This document shows, one piece after another, positions 10,561 through 22,436 of a stretch of DNA of 64,000 nucleotides. Both the position numbers and the translations under genes were made by a program. Each line of letters opens with the position of its first letter. Within the stretch, counting starts at the first letter, position 1. The DNA comes from Cryptomeria japonica (Eukaryota > Streptophyta > Pinopsida > Cupressales > Cupressaceae): positions 106,274,296 through 106,338,295 of the forward strand of contig NC_081412.1 in assembly GCF_030272615.1 (NCBI RefSeq), given 5' to 3'. A model generated the notes under the pieces. The model searched no databases. It was not told the origin of the DNA and saw nothing but the letters and a program-made list of their open reading frames with translations.

Positions 10561-13220
10561 GTATGTTAAGAAACTTTATACATGCATATATTATAGCATT
10601 ACAATTGAGACAAATCCCTACATGACCATAGTGACATAATTTTTTTATTCTTTTTTATGACAATCTAATGTTGTCCTGACACTATTGGATATGTATGTTT
10701 ACACTGTAACTTTAATATACCTTTTTTCAAAAATTACAATTCTTAGCCTCATGAGCCATACCAATCCTACAATCTAGAACTATTACTCAACTCCCAAATG
10801 AAGGAGAATTCTTCATAACTTCAAATGATCACTACCTCTGAATGATCAACTCCATTTTAGATTATCCACTCAACTTTAGATGCTTAACCACTAGCCCAAC
10901 CCTCCCTTTTACAGTATTCTTGTGCCTCTTGGAAATCCCATTATTTTTAGTCGATGCAAGATTGCTCTTACATGCCTAAATGCTCTTGCATCAAATTAGT
11001 AAATTAGAAAATAAATGACACCACCAAGTGTAAAATTAACACATACTATAGCAATAAAACATGAAGTGTAGCCATTCCATAACATCAATATATTAAAACA
11101 AGTCCATAAACAAATTTAAGATGAGATTAAAACAACTTTATATTAATATAAATTCAAAATGGGTATCCTCAATATAGATAAAAATAGGTAGAGAATCTAA
11201 TAGAGTAAACAAACAAACAAACAAACAAAAATAGTATTCAAAGCTAATCCTAAATGATAATAAATTAAAAGATTGTAATGTCAGCAAATACAAACTAAAT
11301 AAGATATATATGTTCTTTAGAAAAATCTAAGCAAGATGAATATGTATGGAATAATAGTAGCCAAGAGAAAAAGCTGAAAACACCAACATCAACAATACGT
11401 ACTAGATTTTACCCACTCATCATGCAAATTATGGATTTATCTACCTTCATAAGGCAAATAAAAATTAAAGTTTAATATAGACTCCCTACTATGCCCTCAT
11501 GCTATAACACATCATAGGTTTTATGTAGTTAGCTTGCGGCCAACTTCACTCTTTTAAATAAATTATATAGTCATTATTATAATCATATATAGATGGTTAA
11601 GTCATTCTAGGGGTTATAGTTAAATATCTAAGTGAGTTTAAGTGGTAGCCAAGGTATCCTTATCTTTTTCCTTAAACTAATTCTAACCCAAACTTATTCC
11701 TAAATATTACATTAATCTTAATTTTCATAAACTTAGTCTAAACCTAATCGTAAGCCTAATTCTAACCTTAATTCTAACCACAAAATAAATTCTAATTCTA
11801 ATCCTTATAGACCTAAAAATATAAAATTATAAAAATTAAAATAATTCTAACTTTGAATTATATGCATTCTAACTTAATTTTAACTCTAATTCTTAGTTTT
11901 AAAACAATAATTAATAAGTTGGAATTATATTTTATATATATTCTAATCCTAAAAGTAAATATTATAAAATTTAAATAACTAGCGGATATCCAAGTGGATT
12001 ACATAGATATTGATGCCTATATCAAAGTAGATTAGAACTCGATGAGCCAATATACACTTACATCATAAGTCATATATTTCACTCAAAGCTATTATGTGTG
12101 CCCTTAAATGAGAGCTATGTCACACCCCCAAAATCGCCTCAATCCTTAGAATATTTCAACTCATTTCTCCTTTCAGACCATCGACGACCAAGATCCAAAT
12201 TTATTACTCCTGCACCTGTGATCATATTATAATTATAGCTTCTTTCACCCGGAGTAAATACACAAAAATAGGAGATTAATAAGGAAAGCAACTTAACATA
12301 TATGGATAAATTTATAACATTAATATGAACTAACTTTCTAGGATAAAATCTATTTCGTATAATTATTAATGGAGGTAAATTTTATCTTATCTTATTTTAT
12401 AAATTAATTGATAATAACAACAAATGGAAATAGAATTATTCTATATTCAATATGATTATTATCTTATAAATATAGAATGAAGATTTATTTAGGGCATTAT
12501 TTCCATATTCAATTGTGATTTTTTTCTAATTGTTTTGTTCAAAAATAAAAAGGAGATTTATTCTATCTTATCCCATAAAAATAATTAACATGACTTCTTT
12601 ATTACAATATGATTTCTCATTTAATAAAAATAGAATAAAGATTTCTATGGAAATTATAATACAATTGTTTCTATATTAAAATGTGAATGATGCACCATAA
12701 AAATAGAAGGTGATTGAAAATCTTGCTTTATAGAATATAAAATGAAAGTTTCCATAACTAATTCTATTAAAGAATTAAGAAATATAACAAAATCATTCTA
12801 TATTAGAATGTAATATAAATACCATTCCACATTTTATTTATAAAATAGTAGGAAGTGATAATAAAACCCATTCAATAATGGAATGTAATTTTATTTATTA
12901 TAAAAATAAAATCAAATGATCTTTTATTTTAAACTATAAAATAGTGATGAGATGGGAATAAAATTATTTTTAAATTATAATATGATCCCTAGTATTTGGA
13001 TCTTTAACTCCTGCATGTGTGAGTAGGTGAGCTTCGCCACCGCCTTTTTGCTTAGCCTATTTAGTTTAAAATTGCCACAAAGATCAGTCTCGATTTGATG
13101 CGATACCGTATCTACTCACATCCAAATTGGCCATCTTCCGTCCTTTTGCATTAATGGTTTTTGCACGTCCGCCTTTCCATGACATTCTTACCATTTGAGT
13201 TGGCAGGGTTAAAAGGCATT
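10561..13220. other. AT-rich spacer with decayed repeats
   Basis: Contains a short AAAC repeat (about 11,208-11,228) and, at 11,640-11,900, many degenerate copies of CTAATTCTAACC. A gypsy-like LTR end, TGTCACACCCCC on the plus strand at about 12,118, suggests the end of an old minus-strand LTR, with no partner found. From 12,240 to 13,000 it is very AT-rich with repeated 'atagaat' words. Confidence 0.4.
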
Positions 13221-13228
13221 GAAATCAT

Positions 13229-15720
13229 TTATCTATTGGGAGGGAGTACATCCCACTTGACCTCACCAACTTGTAGCTCAAATGCCTGGTTGACACATTT
13301 GTCAGCGTCCATATTCCCTTCTCTTAAAGTATGGGATAAATTTAAGCTTTGGAAGTCATTGAGAAGGCTTCTAATCAACTTGATCTCCTTTTCTATTCTC
13401 CAATTGTGAGCTTCACCTTGGATTAAAGCACGCGTGATGATTTGAGAGTCACCTTCCAGGTGGAGCCTCAATCTCAATCCCTAATCTTTTCCCTACTTGG
13501 ACTACCAAAGAAGCAACTTTTACTCCCGCTTCATTGTTTGTACCTTGATTTAAGAATTGTTTGCATCTAGCCAATAGCACTCCATTATAATCTTTGGCAA
13601 TGCACCCTGCACTAGATGGTCTCGGATTACCCCGAGATGCGCCATCAAAATTGGTCTTGATCTAGCCCAGTTTCGGTGGAATCCAAAAAATAGGATTCAC
13701 TGTCAATTGAGAAAGATTAATGCTTAATTACCATTAACGGGTTTAAAATTGATGAGGGGCCAATGATTTGAATTCTAATATCCCAAATATCATATGGATG
13801 CTTACTTTCATTTATTTTTGTGGCCATAGAGCTGACCAATTATGATATTGACCTCTCAATTCGATTCCATAGGCGGGTTTCGTTCTCCTAAACTTCCTGA
13901 AAGATTCGTCGGTTGCATTCTTTCCATACTTCCCAAATAAGAGCTGAGGAGGTGATAGACCATATGCTAGAGTAAACTGATCTATGTCCTTGGGAAACCC
14001 AACCTTAGAGCCATGATTTTAGATCTACATTGAGAGGAGCACACACCAACCCAGTCTTCTTAACAATTTCATCCAACACTCTCGCGTGACTAGGCAATGC
14101 AATAATAAATGATCACTACTTTCCTCTTCTTGTTTGCACATAACACATCTGAAGGGTCCTTTGAATCCCATCTTATTTAACCACTTTCCTGTTAGAACCC
14201 TACCCCTAACTACTAGCCATGTAAAGGATCCTGCCTTTGGTAGGCAATTTGCATTCCAACATAAATGAGCTAGCCAATTCTCATCTCTCAAGCCTGTATC
14301 CACCGGATTGTATCCAAGTTTGATAGTGTATTTCTCACTTTTGGATCCACACCAAATTAGCTTGTCCTCCTCTATTGTCAAATTGATGGTTCTTCTTTTT
14401 AAGACCTCCTTTATCCTGTTCTTAGACGTTGCGTCAGATTAAGTTTACTCAAATTGTACCGTCCACTTAACTACTCCCTGATCCTCTTTAAGTAATACAT
14501 AATCTGCCACCTTAGAACCTCATAACTATTCAATCACATTCCTAATTGCCTGCATAGTTTCATCATTGCCTAATGCAGGAAATCCCTCACAAGAGTTAGT
14601 CCATAAATTTGCCTGCAAACAATTTCCAACTTTCCAAGATAAATGATTAGTAATAAGAGATCAACAATCAAGAAGAAAATTCCAAATGGACGATCCTTTG
14701 CAGGGCTTCCTAATTGTCAAGATTCTATCTGCGTCTTAACTATCGAGGTATTTGTGAGCTACGATCTTTACCCACTTTTGGTTCGGCTGAGTGTACGTAG
14801 TCCATATCAGTTTTGCACCCATAGTAGGGTTCACTAAATTCCATCTTCTGATGCCTACACCTCTCGCCTCCTTAGGCCTAACAAAGGGATATTTTCTTTC
14901 TCTTGAGTGCCTTTCCAAAAAAATCTACACATTCCTTTTTCAATTACTCTAATGATATTAGATGGAATCTTTAGGCATGACATCAAATATAGAGGGATGA
15001 CCAATATAACCGATTTTAGCAATGGTTATTCTTCCTACTGACAATAACCATTTACTCTTCCAAATCTCCATCTTACTCATATAGCTACCCACTAACTTAT
15101 TCTAGGATGAGGATTTGTTTGTTCCTTCAAAAAAGGGAATGCCTAAAAATTTACCAGACAGTCCACCCAATTTGATACCTAGCTTTCTTGAGATGTCCTT
15201 TTGCACTTCTTTGGATGTGTTGAAGCAATATATGTCAGATTTGTGCCAATTCACTGCCTATCCTGAGATTTGACAATAATTATCTAACATTGTTTTAATG
15301 GTGTTGTATTCTCTTACAGATGCCTCTCCCAAGAGAAGGGTGTCATCTGCAACCTTGGTGTGCGTGACAACATTAGTCCCCCTAGCAATGCAGATGCCCT
15401 TCTAGTGACATACCATTCTTCTCTTTCTTATCATATATCCTAAATCTTCTTCCATAATGATAAAAAGAAAGGGCGAAAGAGGATCCCCTTGCCTAGTGCC
15501 CCTTGAGGACGAGAAAAAACCTTGTAGAGACTCGTTAACCAAGACTGAAAAAGGGGAGTTTTGATGCAACTCCCAACCCATTTTGTCCAATTTGGATGAA
15601 AACCGAACTTCTCCATCACCTAAATAAGAAAGAATCGCGTAACATGATTATAAGCTTTCTTATTATCAATTTTGACTAGCATCCTGTTTGTTTTAGCTTG
15701 TTGCACTGAGTGGATAACTT
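13229..15720 (-). pseudogene. Decayed L1-type LINE, ORF2 C-terminal part
   Basis: Remnant of a plant L1-like retrotransposon read right to left. The RT palm begins near 15,700 (KIDNKKAY), then [12 protein letters not shown] at about 15,470-15,510, the catalytic box as VADD near 15,340, a zf-RVT region at 14,025-14,381 (LPKAGSFTWLV, CVMCKQ, HLLLHC) and an RNase H ending at 13,229 (FDGASRGNP, NEA, LEGDSQ, REGN..AD). The pieces sit in different frames with stops between them. The endonuclease half and ORF1 are absent: the element stops at about 15,720, as expected of a 5'-truncated LINE or one cut by the hAT element beside it. It is clearly older than the LINE at 54.5-62.5 kb. Confidence 0.8.
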
Positions 15721-15768
15721 CATGAGCTATTATAATCAAAGAAATAAAAATCGCCATAAATCGCCCAA

Positions 15769-15916
15769 ACTCGGTGAGTCCGAGTCCGAGTTCGAGTCAG
15801 CCCCCATGAGTCTAGCAAACTTGGACTCGAACTCGGTCGAGTCCAGGGGCAAACTCACCCAGCTCGCCAACTCGGTGATTTTGCCCAAACTCGGCAAGTC
15901 CCGTTGTGCAGACTCG
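15769..15916. repeat. Clustered CGAGT/ACTCG repeats, likely hAT subterminal region
   Basis: Ten copies of ACTCG or its complement CGAGT lie within 148 bp in both orientations, several as back-to-back pairs. hAT transposons carry short subterminal repeats of this kind, bound by the transposase. Its place about 600 bp upstream of a hAT transposase start, on the correct side, supports that reading. The terminal inverted repeat itself is not identified. Confidence 0.5.
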
Positions 15917-16533
15917 ATAGCATTGGGCATGGAGGAAGGAAACAAAAAAACACATTTTTATATTTTTTTTTTAGTTTTTTTTTTGCTTAAATATCCTGTG
16001 CCCCTAAAAGTGAACTTCATTTCATTCATTTGGCAAAATAGGAGGAGAAAAGTGAGTTGTGAAGAGAAACAAAGTTTCATTGAAGAAAAACCAGCAAGGA
16101 GGAAGCTCAAGATTTCATCCAATCATCACATTGGGGCTGCATTATAATTTGATTTGGTGCATCAAGAGTTGGAAAGGAAGAGTTTACAACTCATTTCAAG
16201 TTTGTTGTAAGAGGTAAGATTGAGTTTTTGAGATTTTTTTGTTTCTTGTATGCAAAAATTTTATTTTCTATTCATTTCTTTTGAAAGTTTTACATTTTTT
16301 TCCAAAATATTTTGTATGTTACTATGTAGGGTTTGTAATTTTTTTTTTAAAAGTAGGGTTTGAAATTTTGATCAAACCCTACCTTAGTTTTTTGAAAAAA
16401 ATGTACAATGAGAATGAATTCACAACAAAGAATGAATGTATTAATTTGTTTTTGTATTTGTAATGTCTTATGACTTTTATTGCAACAACCTTCAATTTAT
16501 TATTTGCCTCAAGTTTCACAAAATTATCATACA

Positions 16534-17411
16534 ATGTCTTCTTCTAGACCCCCAATTAGAAAGGACCCTACTTGGAAATTTCATGAGTTTTTTCCAGGGC
16601 AAAAAAAGGTGCAGACAAAGTATTTTTTTTTGCAAAACAATATTCCTTGGAGGCATATATAGATTGAAATACCATATTTTTGGTGTGCGTGGGCATGATG
16701 TTGACTGATGCATTGAAGCAATGACTGAGGCCATACATGAGTGCTATGTAATGGCTGAAGCAATTGGACAAAAAAAAAGCAAAAGGATGATCTCGTGACC
16801 ATTGAAAAAGGGACAACTTTAGATTGTGCTAGAGGGCCTTCTTTCATGCCTCCATATCATCCCACTCACCATGCTACTATTGGTGCTAGTGCTTCTTTTT
16901 CTGCAGGTGCCACTACTCATGTTCCTAGCATTGCCAGTGGTAGTGGGAGTGTTAGCATTGGACCTAGAATTCGTAAATCTAGGTTGGATACCTTCTTTGT
17001 GCCTCACACTGCTCCTGGATCCCAACAGTCGCTTGAGATCATGGGTTGGAACAAGGAGGTCCATGATGCCGCTAAAATGGGAGTTGGCAGGTTTTGGGTC
17101 TACGACAATGTTCCATTCTTTACAGCTAGGTGAATGTTTTATGTTTGATTGTTTTAATTTTTATACTTTGATTCTTCATTTTATTTTTTCCCATACATAC
17201 TACATAGTATATACTTAAATTATCTCATTTAATTATTTGTGGCAGGTCTCCTTATTGGCAAGAAATGGTTGATGCCTTGACCATATGCGGGGTAGGGTTC
17301 AAAGCCCCTTCTGAGTTTGATTTGAAGGGACCCTTTTTGACTCAATTGGTGAATGATGTGAAGAAGAAATTAGGTGAACAATGCCAGATATGGAGCACTA
17401 AAGGTTGCACC
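16534..17411 (+). pseudogene. hAT transposase, 5' part, broken
   Basis: N-terminal part of a plant hAT-superfamily transposase, the DNA-binding protein that excises and reinserts hAT elements. From ATG 16534 it reads a BED-type zinc-finger region (RKDPTWKFHEFF... then GGIYRLKYH and GVRGHDVD), a linker (IEKGTTLDCARGPSFMPPYH), and the start of a DUF659-like block (GRFWVYDNVPFFTARSPYWQEMVDAL, with a canonical GT-AG intron at 17130-17245 inside it). Breaks: a frameshift at the T-run near 16,623, an in-frame TGA at 16,706, and another frameshift at the A-run near 16,770. The finger's first cysteine pair looks lost. Coding ends abruptly at 17,411, where an LTR begins, so the catalytic and dimerisation regions are missing. 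Confidence 0.8.
17130..17245 (+). other. Intron within the hAT pseudogene
   Basis: The donor GTGAATG follows ACAGCTAG and the acceptor TGTGGCAG precedes GTCTCC. Joining the sides keeps the DUF659-like frame (..TAR|SPYW..), so the element was not copied from spliced RNA. Confidence 0.8.
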
Positions 17412-18310
17412 TGTTGGGATCTAAGAACACTGAGAGGGGGGGGGGGGGTGTGAATCAGTGTGTTAGTGAACGGATTTTGCCTTTCTTAAAAATGATCAAT
17501 TTCAAACTCTGTCGCCTTCTTTAAAAGACAAGTGTTCAACTAAAACAGTTGGGCAAGTGTTATATAAACCACTTCCCTCTGAATTTTCCATAGGTACAGC
17601 TCCCTATCTTAGTTATTCGGGGAATAATCTAATTAATTTTTGATTGGTATGCTTTTAACCTAAAAGCATGTAAGGCTGCCTACTTTATTCTTGGATGAGA
17701 GGCCAATATTTCACACATATTTCAGAGAAAAAGAATTAACTTTCCAACCGTTTCAACACAAGAGATGGAAGTAACTGAAACAAAGTTCAGAATACCATTC
17801 TAACAATTCAAATAAGAAAAGAATAGATAAGAGAAACCAAATCTATCTTCAAGCACAAATCTCTTTTTTAAAAACTAACTCATAGGAAGGAGTCCCAGAA
17901 AAATAATAATTTTCAGCACTAGAAAGGTGATTACTATTGTTTGATTAGATCAACACATGCAAAGATATGCGACTACACAGATTCAAAACCCATAGATTTT
18001 CCTTTTCCCAAAAATAGTATGATCTTTTATATATATATATATTATGCGACAAAGGCACAACAATACATCTATAAATCCTTTTCTATTCCAGATTTTAAAG
18101 TCTGATCCTTCCTTCCACAAAACAGGACCTTTACAAAATAGAGGAAAATAAAACCAAAAACTAACTAAAATTCTTCACAAAATCTAACCCTTATTCCATC
18201 TATTTTCCTTTAATTTATAGTTTTTAGAATAGGGGAGGTCTCCCTAAAAACTCGACCTCCCCAAATCAGTTATGAAACTAATAAGATATAATTGGGACAG
18301 ATGTCCCCAA
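17412..18310 (-). mobile_element. Copia-like LTR inserted in the hAT gene (right edge approximate)
   Basis: The plus strand starts TGTTGGGATC and within 25 bp has CACTGAGAGG, a run of about 12 G, then TGTGAATCAGTG. The LTR at 27,228 has the same arrangement. It interrupts hAT coding sequence exactly at 17,411/17,412, so this edge is an insertion junction. No primer site lies outside it, so it is probably the 3' LTR of a minus-strand element whose internal part holds ORF-X. The right edge and a partner LTR were not found. Confidence 0.5.
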
Positions 18311-18365
18311 GTCTTTGCATAAACATGAAAATCACATAAACAAAAACAGGGCCTGGATCAACGCA

Positions 18366-21300
18366 TTATGTTGCTTTCCCATCATCATCTTCTTCTCTGC
18401 TTTCTTGGGCATCGTGGGCGGTTGTGAGTTCTTGGATTATAGATTGGTTTGGAACCTTCATCGCATTGAGCTTTGCCTTTGCCGCTTCCTTGTTCCACCG
18501 GTGCTTCACCATCTTTTCGGCATGTTTTGGTAACTGATCGTTACCAATAAAGGTCATGGACTCGATTTGAGCAACTCGTGTTATATCCTCAGGAGTGAAA
18601 TTACCCTGGCTTTGATTTTCTCCATGTATATTCGGAAAACTTTTATCGCATCTTGCGTGTTTAGCCCACAAATCCCCAACTGCCAATCGTGGTTAGGGTT
18701 AACCACCTTGTTGTCATTAACTATACTGCATTAGAGGTCTTGGAGTTCATACACAAAAGTCTTAGCATCGGAGATCACAAATTTGAAGGTAAGCACCCAC
18801 CACATTATGGTCTTCTTCAACACGAAGAGCTGACATTCATCTATTACCAGTTTGATTGAGTGTTCCATCAGCAACCTGGCAGCCCCATGTTCTTCTATTT
18901 TAGTGAACAAAGGCAAGACATTCTCCCATTTGTGTTCCTCTTTTTCCCATGGCAAAAGCTGATTTTGAACTTTTGTGATAAGACTTTGTATCTCATCACA
19001 TAACTTCCAGGAGTCAGTGATATACTTCTCTCCGTCCTTGACTATTCCTTCGATCCATTTCTCCATGGCCTCTGCAATGCTTTTGGCCCGTTGAACCTGG
19101 CTCATTAACTTTTTATTTTCTGGTGAAGTCGGATCAAAGTTCTCTATAGCGTGAGATATAGGGAGTGCCCCAAAGCAACCAATGCTATTGATGAACTGGG
19201 TAAGAATATTTATGTGTCGCTTTAGCTCTCTCTTTTCCTGCCCATCTTTCTCTAATCTGGTGAGCATTTTCTTTGCCGATACCTGGAAGAAATGATTGTC
19301 TGAGTCCCTACTCATATTTCCTAGCTCCACCTTAGTGATCTCAAAATCATCTGTACTAGCTTCCTTATTTTCATCCTTGGGCTTGTACGAGGCAATTTCA
19401 GCGACCCATTTTCCGGTTCCTTCATCATTATCCAGGCGAGCAACTATTTTGAACTTTTTCAGCTTGGGGCCCTTCTCTGTATACTTAACGACCATCTCTT
19501 GAATTGGAATAGTCACGAGAAGGAAATTCAACTTTTTGTTTACCGAAGTGGTTAACCACTTAGGAGTTGCACTGGAACTGGTTGTTCCTTCGATCGCTTT
19601 GGAAGGTGGTGTCATAGCTATGGTTACTACATGGGAATCCAGGGCATTAGCAACATCACTATCCAGGTCTTCAACTTCAAATATTTGGGCATCAAGAATC
19701 GTATCCTTCACCTCTGTATCCTTAGCTTGATCCATCCTTCTCTGAGTAGCACTTCGTGACTGGGTATGTCGAGGAGTACAGAAATCCAAAGCTGAATTAG
19801 ACTTGTGTCTAACCTGAGTGGCTTTTTATCTTTACCTGCATGAACAGGCATAGAAGCATTATTAGAAAAATGCTTTGGTGGATGTAGAGGAACCTCATTA
19901 CTTCTCACAGAATTAGACTTGACGCCTAATTTCACTACTTTCTTCCTAGCAACCCACGCCAAGGTTCTCTCCAAAACTCCTTTGGTTCTTAGTTGTATAT
20001 CATCTTCCTCTTCCTCATCCCAGTTGATTGAAGGAACCTCAGTTTCTGCACAGGCTAAGTATCCAGGTTCAAACAGTTCTAGATAGTCCTCTTTGAGCCC
20101 CTTAATGTCCAGCTTTACCTGTAGTGAAATAACTTGCTCTAACACCATCCTCATGTTTCCCCTTTTGAAAACCTCAAGTTCATCACTACAATATTCCCAG
20201 AAGTCCTCTAATTGTGGCATTGGGAGATACGGCATTAGACCAAGACTTTGGGAAAAACCCTTATTATCAAAACCTTTCCTTTTAGGATACAGGGAAAAAT
20301 TGAAGTTCTTGAGATCCGCTCCAATACTCAAGGCGTCGAACATTGAACTGTAGGACAACACACCTAATTGGATGGGAAAATGACCCTCCCATTTATCCTT
20401 GGGTTGCACCTTTTTAATCACAGAGGTCGGCTGCCTACATATCTCCGCTAAAACAAAGCAATCTGAACAAAAATGAGGGAGCTTGAAGGGTTCCTCTTCA
20501 AAGCCGCCTATTCTTATATAGCAGAAATGAGGAAACTGGATAAAGAAACTGCCAAACCTCTTTATCAATGTCTGCGCATCCTCAAAGATTCTTTTGGTTT
20601 TCATATTTTTCAATTCATAGCACAAATCGCCCAGAAAAGCATTGTGTACCCTTTTGAAATGCTGCAAGGCATTATCCCTTTGCAGCATGGGGTAAAAATC
20701 ATACATGGGAACATCCTCCTCAGTGAGTTGTCTTGGCATTCCAACTAACTCCTTAACACACGCCAAACAGTATACAAGATACAAAGACATGAAGAAACTC
20801 TACTTAAACTATTTAGCCATACTCAGTTGTTCCCTCATTGAATCGGCAATCCTTTCTGCCCAATCAAGGTATTGCTTACCCTCTAGTACTAGCTGCACAT
20901 AGCAATAAATCCAGTCATCGAAACTGTAGGCCTCTGTAGAGCCTCTGACTCGGTGCAACAAAAGCATGACATCGTGAATGTGAGGTAGCATGTGATTCTT
21001 ATTGGGTTTCTTGGGCAATCTGAAACCACCTCTTTGAGGAACCTTCAACCAATATTTTGCTACGTTATTTCGGTGTTCGGTTTTGTCCGCGTTGAAATCG
21101 GTGATTGATTGAGCAGGGGAAAATTTGGAGAACTAGTAGTCAGGGATCTTGAAGATAGAGGAAATTACTTTGCGGTTTATGGTAAGAAGGGTTTCACCAT
21201 TGTCTCTTCTAATGATCTCAGAGACTGGATCATACCTAGCGATACATTCCCTAACCAATTCTGGGCAAGGGATAGCTGGGGGAAAGGCTGCCGCCTCTAT

Positions 21301-21440
21301 GAGACCGCTAGTCAAAACTTCTACACCAAAAGAACTATCAATTCCCTTGAATACCCTCTCTTTTAAAACTTCAAGATTTTCCCCTTTAAGGTCGGTATCA
21401 CTGACTATGGGCTTTGTACATGCAAGACTAAAAACATTTC
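18366..21440 (-). pseudogene. ORF-X: long unrecognised retroelement-associated frame, broken
   Basis: I do not recognise this protein. One reading frame runs from about 21,440 to 19,708, interrupted only by TAG at 21,135-21,133, 20,811-20,809 and 20,802-20,800. A one-base slip at an A-run near 19,828 moves it into a second clean frame to 18,731 (352 codons in the open part), and a further shift leads to a 106-residue tail ending at 18,366. The whole would be roughly 1,000 residues. N-terminal half: globular, with aromatic and Cys-containing patches (FPHFCYIRIGGFEEE, HFCSDCFVLAEICRQ). Middle: acidic (INWDEEEEDD). C-terminal half: charged and helical, rich in Lys/Glu. No transmembrane segment, zinc knuckle, DDE, RT or protease motif is seen. 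It lies upstream (minus sense) of the LTR at 17,412, so it is probably element-borne. A captured host gene is the alternative. Confidence 0.6.
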
Positions 21441-22436
21441 AGAAATAGGTGTAGCGTGGACTTCATGATTCATCAATGATAATTCTTATTTTATTGCAGC
21501 AAACCTCACTATGAGAGAAGAAATGCAGGTAAAAATTATTGGAGACAACAAGAAATGGACTCACCTTCACAGTTGAGCAACCAGACGATTACCAGCAAAC
21601 AAGACTTCTACCTAGAAAAATAACACTGTAGCGACGAAGAACAAGGTTCAGAGAATTAATCCTTCATACCTTATAGTAAGAGTAATGATACAGACTTATT
21701 AAGTGCAATAATTCCAATTGAGAGCTTAAGTGTGTTGAGTTTTTGAGATTGGACATCACACGCATGCATTGAAAGCATGGCAGCGTTTTTTAAGTAACCG
21801 CCAGTTCCCGAAATAATTACTTACTTTGAAATGCCAACAATTGATGTCACTTAAGATATGGTTCACCTCCCTCATATTTGGCAATCAATGCACCATCAAA
21901 TCATTTAACCCACAAGACCCACCAAATTTGAACACATATGAACATCCTGAACATACTTCATTGGGGTTCAGGTAGTTCAAGGTGTACGCCGCGCTTAGGG
22001 GAAATCTTTTCTGAGAGTACTAATTATGTCAAGTGTTGTTGACCATTTGTGCTATGTTGAATATGTTGAACATGTTTGAACCTTTTGAACCTGGTTCAAT
22101 GAGTTCAACACCTGGAGAGAGATGACGTGACACGTCACCAAACAAAAACCATAAAGAGCCGCTGCAAAACACTTAAAGAAAATGTTAGTATGAAAAATCC
22201 CCTGAACACCTAGGAACCCGCGGAACCTAAATGAACATGATGAACCCGGTTCAAGATAGTTCAAAGTGTTCACAGAGTTCAACCAATTACTAAAAATCGG
22301 CATTTTTGATTGAAAGACGATTTACAGATGGACTAAGGGATTGAATTGAGGTATTACAAGAAAACCAAGGACTCCAAAAGGAATTTAAAAAGGAAATGTG
22401 TTCTTATTATGAAGAAAATATGACGCAGTAACATAG
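21441..22436. promoter_or_regulatory. GAAC/GTTC motif cluster upstream of ORF-X
   Basis: Between about 21,930 and 22,285 the words TTGAAC and GTTCAA occur over and over, including two 11-bp palindromes, GAACCTGGTTC (22,087-22,097) and GAACCCGGTTC (22,242-22,252), each followed by further GTTCAA half-sites. The block lies 0.5-0.85 kb 5' of ORF-X on its strand, so it may be an LTR or promoter binding-site array. The rest of the interval shows nothing recognisable. Confidence 0.4.

Noticed and set aside
11640-11900. Possible interstitial telomere repeats
   Set aside because: The recurring word is CTAATTCTAACC with heavy degeneration, not the plant telomere unit CCCTAAA, and no run of exact units exists.
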